Shown: positions 8,432 to 15,438 of the stretch, in pieces
Layout: the number at the start of each line of letters is the position of its first letter
Position numbering within the stretch: position 1 is the first letter of the stretch
Source of the DNA: Anaerolineaceae bacterium
GTDB taxonomy: Bacteria; Chloroflexota; Anaerolineae; Anaerolineales; Villigracilaceae
Direction: 5' to 3'
DNA: 24,540 nucleotides
Assembly: GCA_022181005.1 (NCBI GenBank)
Contig: BQMV01000238.1
Location: forward strand, 1 to 24,540
Program-made: the position numbers and the translations under genes
Notes under the pieces: generated by a model
Told to the model about the DNA's origin: nothing
Seen by the model: the letters and a program-made list of their open reading frames with translations, nothing else
Databases searched by the model: none

Positions 8432-9145
8432 ATGCTCAAGGCGCTTATCTTTGATTTTGACGGGTTGATTCTCGATACGGAAACTCCCGAATATCTTGTT
8501 TGGAAAAATATATATCGCGAGAATGCGTTCGACTTTCCACTGGAAGAATGGAATAAAATTGTCGGCGGTCGCGGGCTTTCAGATTTTAATGCGGCGGATC
8601 ACCTCGCGCATCTTTCGCAGGGACGGCTGGATGCGGCTTCTGTGCGCGCGCGCCATAGCGCCGAAAGCCTTGCCATGATCCATGCGCAGCCGATTCTACC
8701 CGGTGTTTTGGAAGCGATCTACTTCGCGAAACAAGACGGTTTGAAACTGGCGATCGCTTCCAGTTCGTCGCACGCTTGGGTGGATAATCACACAAAACGA
8801 CTTGGAATCTTCGATGATTTTGATGCGATAATTTGTGCGGAAGATGTTGGCGCGGGCAAGACCAAACCGAATCCCGACCTATTCCTCGTCGCGCTGAACC
8901 GGCTGCAAACGCGGAAGGAAGAAGCGTTGGTCTTTGAGGATTCCCCAAACGGCGTGAAAGCGGCAAATCGCGCGGGGATTTTTGTTATAGCGGTCCCAAA
9001 TCCCGCAACGGCGGCGCTGGCTTTTGATAACGCCGACTTGATCGTGAAGTCGTTAAGCGAGTTATCGTTGCCGCGCTTATACGAGTTGCGAAAGCGGCGC
9101 TTACTCGATGATGATCGGCGCGGCGGAGATGGGGGTATCGGTTAA
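8432..9145 (+). CDS. HAD-superfamily hydrolase (beta-phosphoglucomutase-like)
   Basis: A 237-residue HAD phosphatase or phosphomutase-like protein. Motif I is FDFDGLILDTE with nucleophile D8 and acid/base D10. Motif II is the serine run LAIASSSSHAW (about 110-113). Motif III is K145 in AGKTKPNPD, and motif IV is VFEDSPNGVKAA with E169/D170. The N-terminal cap between motifs I and II is the small helical type of the PgmB/GPH group. Substrate is unknown: a sugar phosphate or phosphoglycolate-like compound. The start lacks an SD and lies 7 nt after a TATAAT box, so it is probably leaderless. The last 14 residues (LLDDDRRGGDGGIG) are encoded antisense to the end of the MFS gene and look unlike a family C-terminus. 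Confidence 0.9.
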   Translation: MLKALIFDFDGLILDTETPEYLVWKNIYRENAFDFPLEEWNKIVGGRGLSDFNAADHLAHLSQGRLDAASVRARHSAESLAMIHAQPILPGVLEAIYFAKQDGLKLAIASSSSHAWVDNHTKRLGIFDDFDAIICAEDVGAGKTKPNPDLFLVALNRLQTRKEEALVFEDSPNGVKAANRAGIFVIAVPNPATAALAFDNADLIVKSLSELSLPRLYELRKRRLLDDDRRGGDGGIG

Positions 9146-10573
9146 TTCTTTATGCGGGGTGAAAATTGCGGCAAACCATCCCAATGCGGCGGCAACAAAG
9201 GCGATCACAAAAACGACATGGATGGCGCTTGTCATAGCGAGGCGCACCCCGGCTTCGGCGACTGCCTCTGTAATGGGGGCGGGGTCGAGAAGTTGCGAGA
9301 CCAATCCTACATCGAGATGGAGCGCGCTTAAGCTTGAGGCGAGTTTCGCGCTCAATGCCGCGCCCATCACGCTGACGCCTAGCGTTCCGCCCATCGAACG
9401 ACTGAATTGCAGCATGGAGGTCGCCGTGCCGAGATGACGCCGCTCTACGGTTGTTTGTACGGCGATGACATACGATGGAATGGAAAGCCCCATACCGAGA
9501 CCCATCATCCCGATAAAGATCATGACATGTGTTTGCGAGCTGTTTGCGCCAAAGAGCGCCAGCAGGCTTGCCCCCACGAAGAAAATGCTGGTGCCGATCA
9601 CGCTTAAGCGGCGGTACCCGATCTTTAGCAAAATACGCGTGCCGAAGATGCTGCCCGTCACCCAACTGAGCAGCATGGGCGTGATCGTAACGCCGGCTTG
9701 CGTGGGGCTTGCGCCGAGAGCCGACTGCACAAATAATGGGATAAATGAGATTGTGCCAAAAACCGCCCAACCGGTAAATAAACTGTGCGAGGTGGCGGTT
9801 GAAAAGAGCCTATCGCGAAACAGCCCAATCGGTAAAATAGGGTTTGTGGCGCGAAACTCGACCCAAATGAGCGCGGCGAGGAGGATGATAGATACGGCGA
9901 TGGCAGCCCACCCAAACGACGTGCCCAATTCCATTAGCCCAAGCAACAGACTCACCACGCTTGCTGAGAGCAGAGCGGCGCCGGCGTAATCAATGTCGAG
10001 TTGTTCGTGAGTGTAGACTTGATCTTTCCATGCAAGCGCGACGATCGTCCCGGCGATCAGGCCGGGAATGACATTGATATAGAAAACCCAACGCCATGAA
10101 AGTTGATCCACAATGAAGCCGCCAAGCAACGGACCTGCTACAGAAGAAACGCCCCATACGCCTGAGAATAAACCCTGCATTTTTGTGCGTTGTTCGAGCG
10201 AGAACATTTCGCCAATAATGATGAATGCCAGCGGCATGATGCCGCCTGCGCCGATGCCCTGTAACGCGCGCGCGAAGATCAGTTGGGTGAGCGTGGTCGC
10301 TGCGCCGCACCAAAGCGACCCGATGAGGAAGAGCGACATGGCGAAAACGTAGAGTTTTCGCCGCCCATAAATATCTGAAATTTTCCCGTATAGGGGAACG
10401 GTTGTAGTGGACGTGAGCATATAGGCGGAAAAAACCCATGAGTAATTTTTCAACCCACCCAACTGTCCGACGATGGTCGGCATGGCGGTCGCCACCACGG
10501 TAGATTCCATAGAAGCTAGAAACAGGCTGAACATAATGCCAATCGTGACAATAACGATGCGTTTGTGTGTCAT
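9101..10573 (-). CDS. MFS drug-efflux transporter, DHA2 (EmrB/QacA) family, 14 TM
   Basis: A 490-residue integral membrane protein with about 14 hydrophobic helices, fitting the DHA2 proton/drug antiporter family. TM1 carries LFLASMESTVVATAMPTI, where the acidic residue after ASM is typical. Motif A is LYGKISDIYGRRK, and the antiporter motif C appears as GVSSVAGPLLGGFIVD. These proteins export drugs or metabolites using the proton gradient. The start at 10573 (MTHKRIV) has AAGGAA just upstream. An in-frame ATG at 10627 would add 18 polar residues and lies on top of the predicted -10 box. It overlaps the convergent HAD gene by 45 bp. No membrane-fusion partner or regulator gene is adjacent, so the substrate is unknown. 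Confidence 0.92.
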   Translation of the reverse strand: MTHKRIVIVTIGIMFSLFLASMESTVVATAMPTIVGQLGGLKNYSWVFSAYMLTSTTTVPLYGKISDIYGRRKLYVFAMSLFLIGSLWCGAATTLTQLIFARALQGIGAGGIMPLAFIIIGEMFSLEQRTKMQGLFSGVWGVSSVAGPLLGGFIVDQLSWRWVFYINVIPGLIAGTIVALAWKDQVYTHEQLDIDYAGAALLSASVVSLLLGLMELGTSFGWAAIAVSIILLAALIWVEFRATNPILPIGLFRDRLFSTATSHSLFTGWAVFGTISFIPLFVQSALGASPTQAGVTITPMLLSWVTGSIFGTRILLKIGYRRLSVIGTSIFFVGASLLALFGANSSQTHVMIFIGMMGLGMGLSIPSYVIAVQTTVERRHLGTATSMLQFSRSMGGTLGVSVMGAALSAKLASSLSALHLDVGLVSQLLDPAPITEAVAEAGVRLAMTSAIHVVFVIAFVAAALGWFAAIFTPHKELTDTPISAAPIIIE

Positions 10574-10626
10574 AATTTCCTTGTCGGGACGCGTGTAATG
10601 AAACTGTAGCGGTTTTTGCGCTCGCA

Positions 10627-10655
10627 ATCATACCCGAAAAATGAACCGCTTTAAA
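10627..10655 (-). promoter_or_regulatory. Predicted sigma-70 promoter for the DHA2 MFS gene
   Basis: Reading the minus strand, TTTAAA (10655-10650) is followed after exactly 17 nt by TATGAT (10632-10627). The start codon at 10573 would then have a leader of roughly 45-50 nt ending in AAGGAA. The rest of the 278-bp gap up to lipA holds a terminator and no convincing gene. Confidence 0.5.
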
Positions 10656-10812
10656 AGATGGATTGCAATCTAATACTTTTGAAAGGCGATTAGAGAGCGT
10701 TGAGGGAAACGCCTAAGCTTGAATCAACAAATAGAAACGTGAAACGTGGGAAGGATTCGTGCATTTTTCCGATTTGGCGGAGCCGATTTATCAACTAGAT
10801 GAATTCAAGTTG

Positions 10813-10846
10813 AAAACTCCCGCTGATTGATGTCGGCGGGAGTTTT
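10813..10846 (-). terminator. Bidirectional intrinsic terminator after lipA
   Basis: A perfect 11-bp inverted repeat: AAAACTCCCGC (10813-10823) and GCGGGAGTTTT (10836-10846) around a 12-nt loop, starting 5 nt after the lipA stop codon on the minus strand. The A/T ends give a T run in either direction, so it can also insulate the MFS promoter region. Confidence 0.85.
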
Positions 10847-10851
10847 GACGT

Positions 10852-11802
10852 TTAAGCTCCGATCTCTAGCATTTCCCCATATAGTTTCCGATGAACAATA
10901 CTTAATGCACGGACTTGTTCTGCCGCATGATATGAGGACCGCACCAATGGATTCGACTCAACCCATTTGAAACCGAGTTCTTTTCCATAGTCGCGCAATT
11001 CAGCGAATTCTTCCATTGTGTAATAGCGCGCCAACGGCATATGTTGTTTACTGGGTTGCAGGTACTGACCGATCGTCAAGATATCTACGCCCCATGCGCG
11101 TTGATCGCGCATCACGGCTTTGACCTCGTCCAATTCTTCGCCCAGACCGACCATAATGCCCGATTTGGTCAACACATCAGGGTCGAGTCTTTTGGCGTTT
11201 GTGAGAGTCGCTTGCGCCCATTCGTAGTTATCTTGCGGCTGCACTTGCTTAAAGAGTCGCGGCACGGTCTCTACGTTGTGATTTAAAATTTCGGGTCGCG
11301 CGTCTATAACGATCTTCAATGCTTCGATGGAGCCTTTGAAGTCGGGGATTAACACTTCGATTGAGCAGCCTGGCAAAATCTCTCGGATTCTACGAATAAC
11401 CATGGCGAAGATCGGCGCGCCTCCATCCCGGCGTTCATCGCGGTTTACCGAGGTGATAACCGCGTGCTTTAAATCCATGGCTTTCACGGCTTGCGCTACG
11501 CGTTCGGCTTCGTCCCAATCCAGCGGCAGAGGCTTGCCGTGTTTGACGTCGCAGAATCCGCAGGTGCGCGTGCAAACGTCGCCTAGCATGAGGAAGGTGG
11601 CGGTTCCGCTGCCCCAGCATTCGCCCAGGTTTGGGCACATGGCTTCTTCGCACACAGTATGCAACGATTTGGAACGCATCAGCGTTTGAATGCGTTCGTA
11701 GTTTTCTCCGGATGGCGCGCGGACTTTGATCCATTCGGGGCGGCGCAGAGGGCGCACGTCTGTTGAGGGGATGATTCGGTCTCTGGTAGGCGTAACAGTC
11801 AT
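10852..11802 (-). CDS. lipA: Lipoyl synthase
   Basis: A 316-residue radical SAM enzyme that inserts two sulfur atoms into protein-bound octanoyl groups to make the lipoyl cofactor of 2-oxoacid dehydrogenases and glycine cleavage H protein. The auxiliary [4Fe-4S] cluster cysteines C51, C56 and C62 (CEEAMCPNLGEC) and the radical SAM cysteines C77, C81 and C84 (CTRTCGFC) are all present. The C-terminal RSSYHA motif carries the conserved Ser ligand of the auxiliary cluster. The length is normal. The start ATG at 11802 has AGGA 4 nt upstream. It lies 48 nt after nfeD in the same direction, and the space between holds a 26-nt hairpin. No lipB or lplA is in the window. Confidence 0.97.
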   Translation of the reverse strand: MTVTPTRDRIIPSTDVRPLRRPEWIKVRAPSGENYERIQTLMRSKSLHTVCEEAMCPNLGECWGSGTATFLMLGDVCTRTCGFCDVKHGKPLPLDWDEAERVAQAVKAMDLKHAVITSVNRDERRDGGAPIFAMVIRRIREILPGCSIEVLIPDFKGSIEALKIVIDARPEILNHNVETVPRLFKQVQPQDNYEWAQATLTNAKRLDPDVLTKSGIMVGLGEELDEVKAVMRDQRAWGVDILTIGQYLQPSKQHMPLARYYTMEEFAELRDYGKELGFKWVESNPLVRSSYHAAEQVRALSIVHRKLYGEMLEIGA

Positions 11803-11820
11803 AAGGTCCTGTAATGATGC

Positions 11821-11846
11821 GTCATTGTGAAGCGCTTCGCAACGAC
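11821..11846. repeat. Near-perfect palindrome between nfeD and lipA (REP-like)
   Basis: The 26 bases from 11821 begin GTCATTGTG and end CGCAACGAC around the 10-bp palindrome GAAGCGCTTC (11829-11838). Folded, it gives a 13-bp stem with one mismatch and one wobble. Its GTCATT-to-AACGAC outline resembles common short interspersed palindromes of bacterial chromosomes. It may modulate or stabilise the nfeD-lipA transcript. Confidence 0.6.
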
Positions 11847-11850
11847 GCCG

Positions 11851-13158
11851 TTAATATTTTCTAACTTTTAATCGAATACCGTTAACTTGGACGACTTCTA
11901 CCTTGTCGCCCTTACGAATAGGTTCAGATTCCTGCGTCGCTTCGGCGCTCCATAGCTCAGATTGCACATGAACTTGACCGTGCGCGTCTTTCCAGTTTTT
12001 GACGACTCCGACCTTCCCAACATACGACTCTACCCCTGCGCTGATGGGCGTGCGTAACGCACGCAATGCGAAGAGAAGGATGATAAAAAACAGCGCGCCG
12101 ATCGCTATCCCTGTAGCGATCACGAGCGGGACCGATACGCGTTGAAATTGCGGCGTGCCCGGCGAGTTGAATAATACCAACGCGCCCACGATAAACGATG
12201 CGACTCCGGCGGCAGTTAAGGCGCCGTGCGTCGGCGCTTTGATATCGAGTATAAACAGTACAAACGCTGTAATAAGAAAGATAATGCCGAACCAATTGAC
12301 CGGTAATGTGCCCAAGCCGTATGCCGCCAAACTTAGACATACAACGCCGATGAAGCCGGCGACCCAGCCACCCGGACTGGAGATTTCGATCAATACGGCT
12401 TGCACGCCGATGGCGATCAAAAGAAAAGCGATGTTCGGGTCGGTGAGGATGAGTAGGAAGCGTTCGATAAAGCTTAAGTCTAGCGGTTGTATGCGCGCGT
12501 CTTGAGTATATAGCGTGCGCGCGCCGGCGTTTGTTTGCACGGTAAAGCCGTTGAGCGCCTTGAGCAAATCGTCAATGGAGTTTGCTTTGAAGTCAATTAA
12601 ATGCGTCTGAAGGGCTTCGTCTACCGTAACGGCTTTGGCTTCGTCTATCATTGCCTCGGCAAGCGCTAGCGCCGCTTTGCCGCGCGGCTCAACAAACGGG
12701 CGGATGACGGCTTTTGTGGCGTTGGTTGCTTTAGCGCGCGCGTCTGAGTTGAGGTCTGCGCCCGAACTGTCAATTGGGCTGGAAGCTCCGATAATCGTCT
12801 CAGGCGCCATGGCTACAGCGTGTCCCGCCATTGCGATGATCGCCCCGGCGCTGCCTGCTATGGCGTTTTTGGGCGCCACATACACTACGACCGGAACGTC
12901 GCTGGCGCGGATGGCAGTAACGATCTTAAACATGGTATCCATGCTTCCGCCTAGGGTGTTGATCTGAAGGATCAACACTTCCGCATTGCGGCGTTGCGCT
13001 GTTTCGATCCCCCGCACGACATATTCGAGCAAAGGCGGCATGATCGGCGCTTCCACTGTCATTACCAAGGCAAGCGGTTCGTCGCTTTGAGCGCGGGCTG
13101 GTTGAAAGGCGCTTAACAACGCGCTGAGAAAGATAAATAGAATGCCGATTCGCTTCAT
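11851..13158 (-). CDS. nfeD: NfeD-family membrane serine protease (ClpP-class plus NfeD domain)
   Basis: A 435-residue long-form NfeD protein. It starts with a signal peptide (MKRIGILFIFLSALLSAF ending ARA before Q). A ClpP-class protease domain follows (about 30-220): LILQINTLGGSMDTM forms the oxyanion region, NAIAGSAGAIIAMAG carries the likely nucleophile Ser, and the lysine-containing helix AKATNATKAVIRPF may supply the dyad Lys. About four to five transmembrane segments come next (240-370), then a soluble C-terminal OB-fold NfeD domain (GKVGVVKNW...GDKVEVVQVNGIRLKVRKY). Family members cleave or control stomatin-like proteins at the membrane. No stomatin/SPFH gene is present here. The start at 13158 is chosen because the signal peptide begins there and TATAAT ends 7 nt upstream; ATG 13167 and a longer frame to 13257 are less likely. 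Confidence 0.88.
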   Translation of the reverse strand: MKRIGILFIFLSALLSAFQPARAQSDEPLALVMTVEAPIMPPLLEYVVRGIETAQRRNAEVLILQINTLGGSMDTMFKIVTAIRASDVPVVVYVAPKNAIAGSAGAIIAMAGHAVAMAPETIIGASSPIDSSGADLNSDARAKATNATKAVIRPFVEPRGKAALALAEAMIDEAKAVTVDEALQTHLIDFKANSIDDLLKALNGFTVQTNAGARTLYTQDARIQPLDLSFIERFLLILTDPNIAFLLIAIGVQAVLIEISSPGGWVAGFIGVVCLSLAAYGLGTLPVNWFGIIFLITAFVLFILDIKAPTHGALTAAGVASFIVGALVLFNSPGTPQFQRVSVPLVIATGIAIGALFFIILLFALRALRTPISAGVESYVGKVGVVKNWKDAHGQVHVQSELWSAEATQESEPIRKGDKVEVVQVNGIRLKVRKY

Positions 13159-13165
13159 AGCGCGC

Positions 13166-13171
13166 ATTATA
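13166..13171 (-). promoter_or_regulatory. -10 box of a probable leaderless nfeD promoter
   Basis: The minus strand reads TATAAT (13171-13166), then 7 nt, then the ATG of the signal-peptide start at 13158. A transcription start about 7 nt after the -10 box falls on the initiation codon. No SD precedes that ATG, and no strong -35 box is seen. Confidence 0.55.
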
Positions 13172-13327
13172 ACCCCCAAACGCAATTCCTTAATATCATT
13201 TATTCCTTTCCAGCGGATCCGCTCCGCTATAGAAATGATCGTCGCGCCGGCTAACATTTGCGATTGTTCTACGTTATCGTAAATTCTCCTGGATATATGA
13301 AAAGAAAGACTGCGCGTAACCTGCGTA

Positions 13328-13371
13328 GAGCGCCGTCTTCGCCGGCGCGGTTGGCCGAGCGCGGCGCTCGG
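13328..13371. repeat. GC-rich nested inverted repeats upstream of the MFS gene
   Basis: GAGCGCCG (13328-13335) is the exact reverse complement of CGGCGCTC (13362-13369). Nested alternatives exist: CCGAGCGC (13355-13362) with GCGCTCGG (13364-13371), and CGCCG with CGGCG around 13331-13346. There is no T tract, so it does not look like a terminator. Together with the nfeD promoter it is the main content of the 255-bp gap between nfeD and the MFS gene. Confidence 0.5.
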
Positions 13372-13413
13372 TAAGGTAAAATTCTATCGCTAGATGAAAC
13401 CCGCGCTTCGCGC

Positions 13414-14637
13414 ATGGAGTTCAAGACAGGTCTTATGCGGCTTCGATTTCAATTGCTCATTTTCATGTTTCTGCGGACGATTTTTAATATCGCGTACCGC
13501 ATGGTCTATCCATTTCTCACAGTTTTTGCGCGCGGGCTAGGCGTAGAGTTGACGACTCTTTCACTCGTCGTCGCCGGGCGTTCGTTAGTGGGCGCGTTCG
13601 TACCGGTCGTTGGAACTCTTGCCGACCGGCACGGTCGGAGATTTGGCATGTTGGCAGGCGCGTTGTCGTTCACGTTTGGTATGGGGTTGGTTGCGTTTCT
13701 GCCCAATATTTACACGTTTAGCGCTGCAATGCTTTTCGCCGTTTTCGGCAAGTATCTGTTCGACCCTGCCATGCAAGCCTACCTTGGCGACCGCGTCCCC
13801 TATCATCGGCGCGGAACCGCGCTTGCAGTCACTGAAATCGCGTGGTCGCTTTCGTTCATTGTAGGGATTCCGCTGGTCGGCTGGCTGATCAATCGTTACG
13901 GTTGGACGGCTCCTCTGCCTCTTCTGGCGGGATTTGGCGTGATGATGATTCTCATCGTCTGGCGTATGGTCCCGCGCAAAGACGCGCATCACGTTCGGAC
14001 TTCCGATACGGGCGGAAGTTACCGCGCTGTCTTAAAGAACATCCCAGCCTTAGCGGGGATTTCTATCGCGTTGTGGGCGAATGCGAGCAACGAGCTGGTC
14101 AATTTGATCTTCGGCGTATGGCTTGAAGACTCGTTTGGCTTGAGGATCGCCGCATTAGCAGGCGCCTCCGCTGTGATCGGAATCTCCGAACTGAGCGGCG
14201 AGAGTCTTGTGGCGCTGACGACCGATCGGCTTGGCAAAACGCGCGCGCTCGCCATCGGGCTGGTCGGCAACGCGCTTAGCGCGGCGGCGCTTCCGCTCAT
14301 CGGCGTTACTCCGCTTGGCGCGTTGATCGGTTTGTTCTTCTATTACATTACCTATGAGTATATTATGGTTAGTCACATCCCGTTGATGTCCGAAATTGTC
14401 CCGCAGGCGCGCGCAACGCTGCTTTCATTCAATTTGACCGGGCATGCGCTCGGGCGGGCGCTCGGCGCGGCGCTTTCGACGTGGATTTACGTTCGCTTTG
14501 GATTCTTCCCGATCGTGATCGTGTCCATTCTTTTTACATGTTTTGGGATGCTCGCACTCGGCGAACTGACGCAAAAGATCGTGATCTTACCGAGAATTAT
14601 TGGGTTGTTCCGCCGCGCCCAAAGAAGCGAAATATGA
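13414..14637 (+). CDS. MFS transporter, 12 TM
   Basis: A 407-residue integral membrane protein with about 12 hydrophobic helices in two bundles. The motif A region between TM2 and TM3 reads VGTLADRHGRRFGM, the MFS signature, and a degenerate copy (TTDRLGKTRALAIG) occurs at the start of the second half. The N-terminus (MRLRFQLLIFMFLRTIFNIAYRMVYPFL) recalls generic MFS proteins of uncertain substrate. The ATG at 13414 is not preceded by a good SD. A later ATG at 13435 is an alternative start. A possible -10 (TAAAAT, 13377-13382) stands upstream. Its stop codon overlaps the start of the methyltransferase gene (ATGA), so the two are translationally coupled. Substrate unknown. Confidence 0.85.
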   Translation: MEFKTGLMRLRFQLLIFMFLRTIFNIAYRMVYPFLTVFARGLGVELTTLSLVVAGRSLVGAFVPVVGTLADRHGRRFGMLAGALSFTFGMGLVAFLPNIYTFSAAMLFAVFGKYLFDPAMQAYLGDRVPYHRRGTALAVTEIAWSLSFIVGIPLVGWLINRYGWTAPLPLLAGFGVMMILIVWRMVPRKDAHHVRTSDTGGSYRAVLKNIPALAGISIALWANASNELVNLIFGVWLEDSFGLRIAALAGASAVIGISELSGESLVALTTDRLGKTRALAIGLVGNALSAAALPLIGVTPLGALIGLFFYYITYEYIMVSHIPLMSEIVPQARATLLSFNLTGHALGRALGAALSTWIYVRFGFFPIVIVSILFTCFGMLALGELTQKIVILPRIIGLFRRAQRSEI

Positions 14638-15200
14638 TCGTTATAATCTTTTATGGCTTCTTCCTTTTTCTCTTCGTCATTGGTTTATTGTGGATTTTGA
14701 TTCCCGCGTTTTATGGACCGCCGTCGCATCCCACGCATCCCGATCGAATTCGACGCGCGTTGAAGTTTGCGAACCTACAGCCTGACGAAATCCTATACGA
14801 TCTTGGCGCAGGCGACGGGCGCGTCTTGCTGATCGCCGCGCAAGAATTTGGCGCGAAACCTGTCGGCGTTGAGGTCGGGCTTGTGCAATGCGCGTTGATC
14901 CGGTTGCGAATCGCTGCGAGCGGGCTCGCCGATAAAATTCAACTCAAATGGGAAGATTACTTTAAAACGGACCTGACCCAAGCGGATGTCGTGTTCCTCT
15001 ATGTCACATCGCGAGAAGCAACGCGGCTCGCGCCGCTTCTGGAAAGAGAGATGAAGCCGGGTTCGCGGTTGATTTCAATTTCTGCAGATTTCCCTGAATG
15101 GGAGCCGTCTCAGTTTGATAATCGTGACTTGATCTTCATCTATGTTATGCCGCCGCAACGCGGAAATTTGACGACATATTTACTCAAGCAAGATTCCTGA
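14634..15200 (+). CDS. Membrane-anchored class I SAM-dependent methyltransferase-like protein
   Basis: A 188-residue protein with one N-terminal transmembrane helix (about 1-26: IIFYGFFLFLFVIGLLWILI) and a short class I methyltransferase domain. Motif I is ILYDLGAGDGRVLLIAA (about 53-69) and the acidic end of beta-2 is GVEVG (E80). The strand VVFLYV and the LEREMKPGSRLIS segment complete the fold. A similar layout occurs in small uncharacterised methyltransferases found in many bacteria; the methyl acceptor is unknown, perhaps a membrane-associated protein or lipid. The start is ATG 14634, which overlaps the MFS stop by 4 nt. A longer in-frame extension to 14481 lies inside the MFS gene and is rejected. 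A cluster of repeats follows the stop. Confidence 0.82.
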   Translation: MIVIIFYGFFLFLFVIGLLWILIPAFYGPPSHPTHPDRIRRALKFANLQPDEILYDLGAGDGRVLLIAAQEFGAKPVGVEVGLVQCALIRLRIAASGLADKIQLKWEDYFKTDLTQADVVFLYVTSREATRLAPLLEREMKPGSRLISISADFPEWEPSQFDNRDLIFIYVMPPQRGNLTTYLLKQDS

Positions 15201-15365
15201 GACAGCGAGGAGTCTTTGCTCTGCTTTTAGAACTACGCTGTTATCTTGAGACCTGTAAGCAAAATCCTTTTTATCGTCATTTCGACGAGCGCAGCGAGGA
15301 AAAATCTTAGACATCGTATTTGAAAGACCTATAATCAAGACTCCTCGCTGCGTTCGAAGCGACAT
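15201..15365. repeat. Interspersed repeat cluster, three related copies
   Basis: The core GCAGCGAGGA or ACAGCGAGGA occurs at 15202-15211 (+) and 15291-15300 (+), and inverted as TCCTCGCTGC at 15342-15351. The 14-mer CAGCGAGGAGTCTT (15203-15216) is an exact inverted repeat of 15337-15350. The middle copy begins GTCATTTCGACGAGC at 15276. The segment fills most of the gap between the methyltransferase and hutI genes. No gene is seen in it. Confidence 0.65.
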
Positions 15366-15438
15366 TCTATTAATTTGAATACAGACTCTAGGTTATTTGT
15401 GGTTAAATAGCCTTAGTCGTTACTTTCCTTTACTTTGG

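Noticed and set aside
10759..10830. A 23-codon plus-strand frame starting GTG with GGAAGGA upstream, in the gap between the MFS gene and lipA
   Set aside because: The SD-to-start spacing is only 3 nt, the frame runs into the lipA terminator hairpin, and the peptide (HFSDLAEPIYQLDEFKLK) matches nothing I recognise. It may be a chance frame or a gene remnant.
13394..13420. ATG at 13394 just after a TAAAAT box as a leaderless start of the MFS gene
   Set aside because: It is out of frame with the transporter, so using it would need a frameshift; the in-frame ATG at 13414 or 13435 is simpler.
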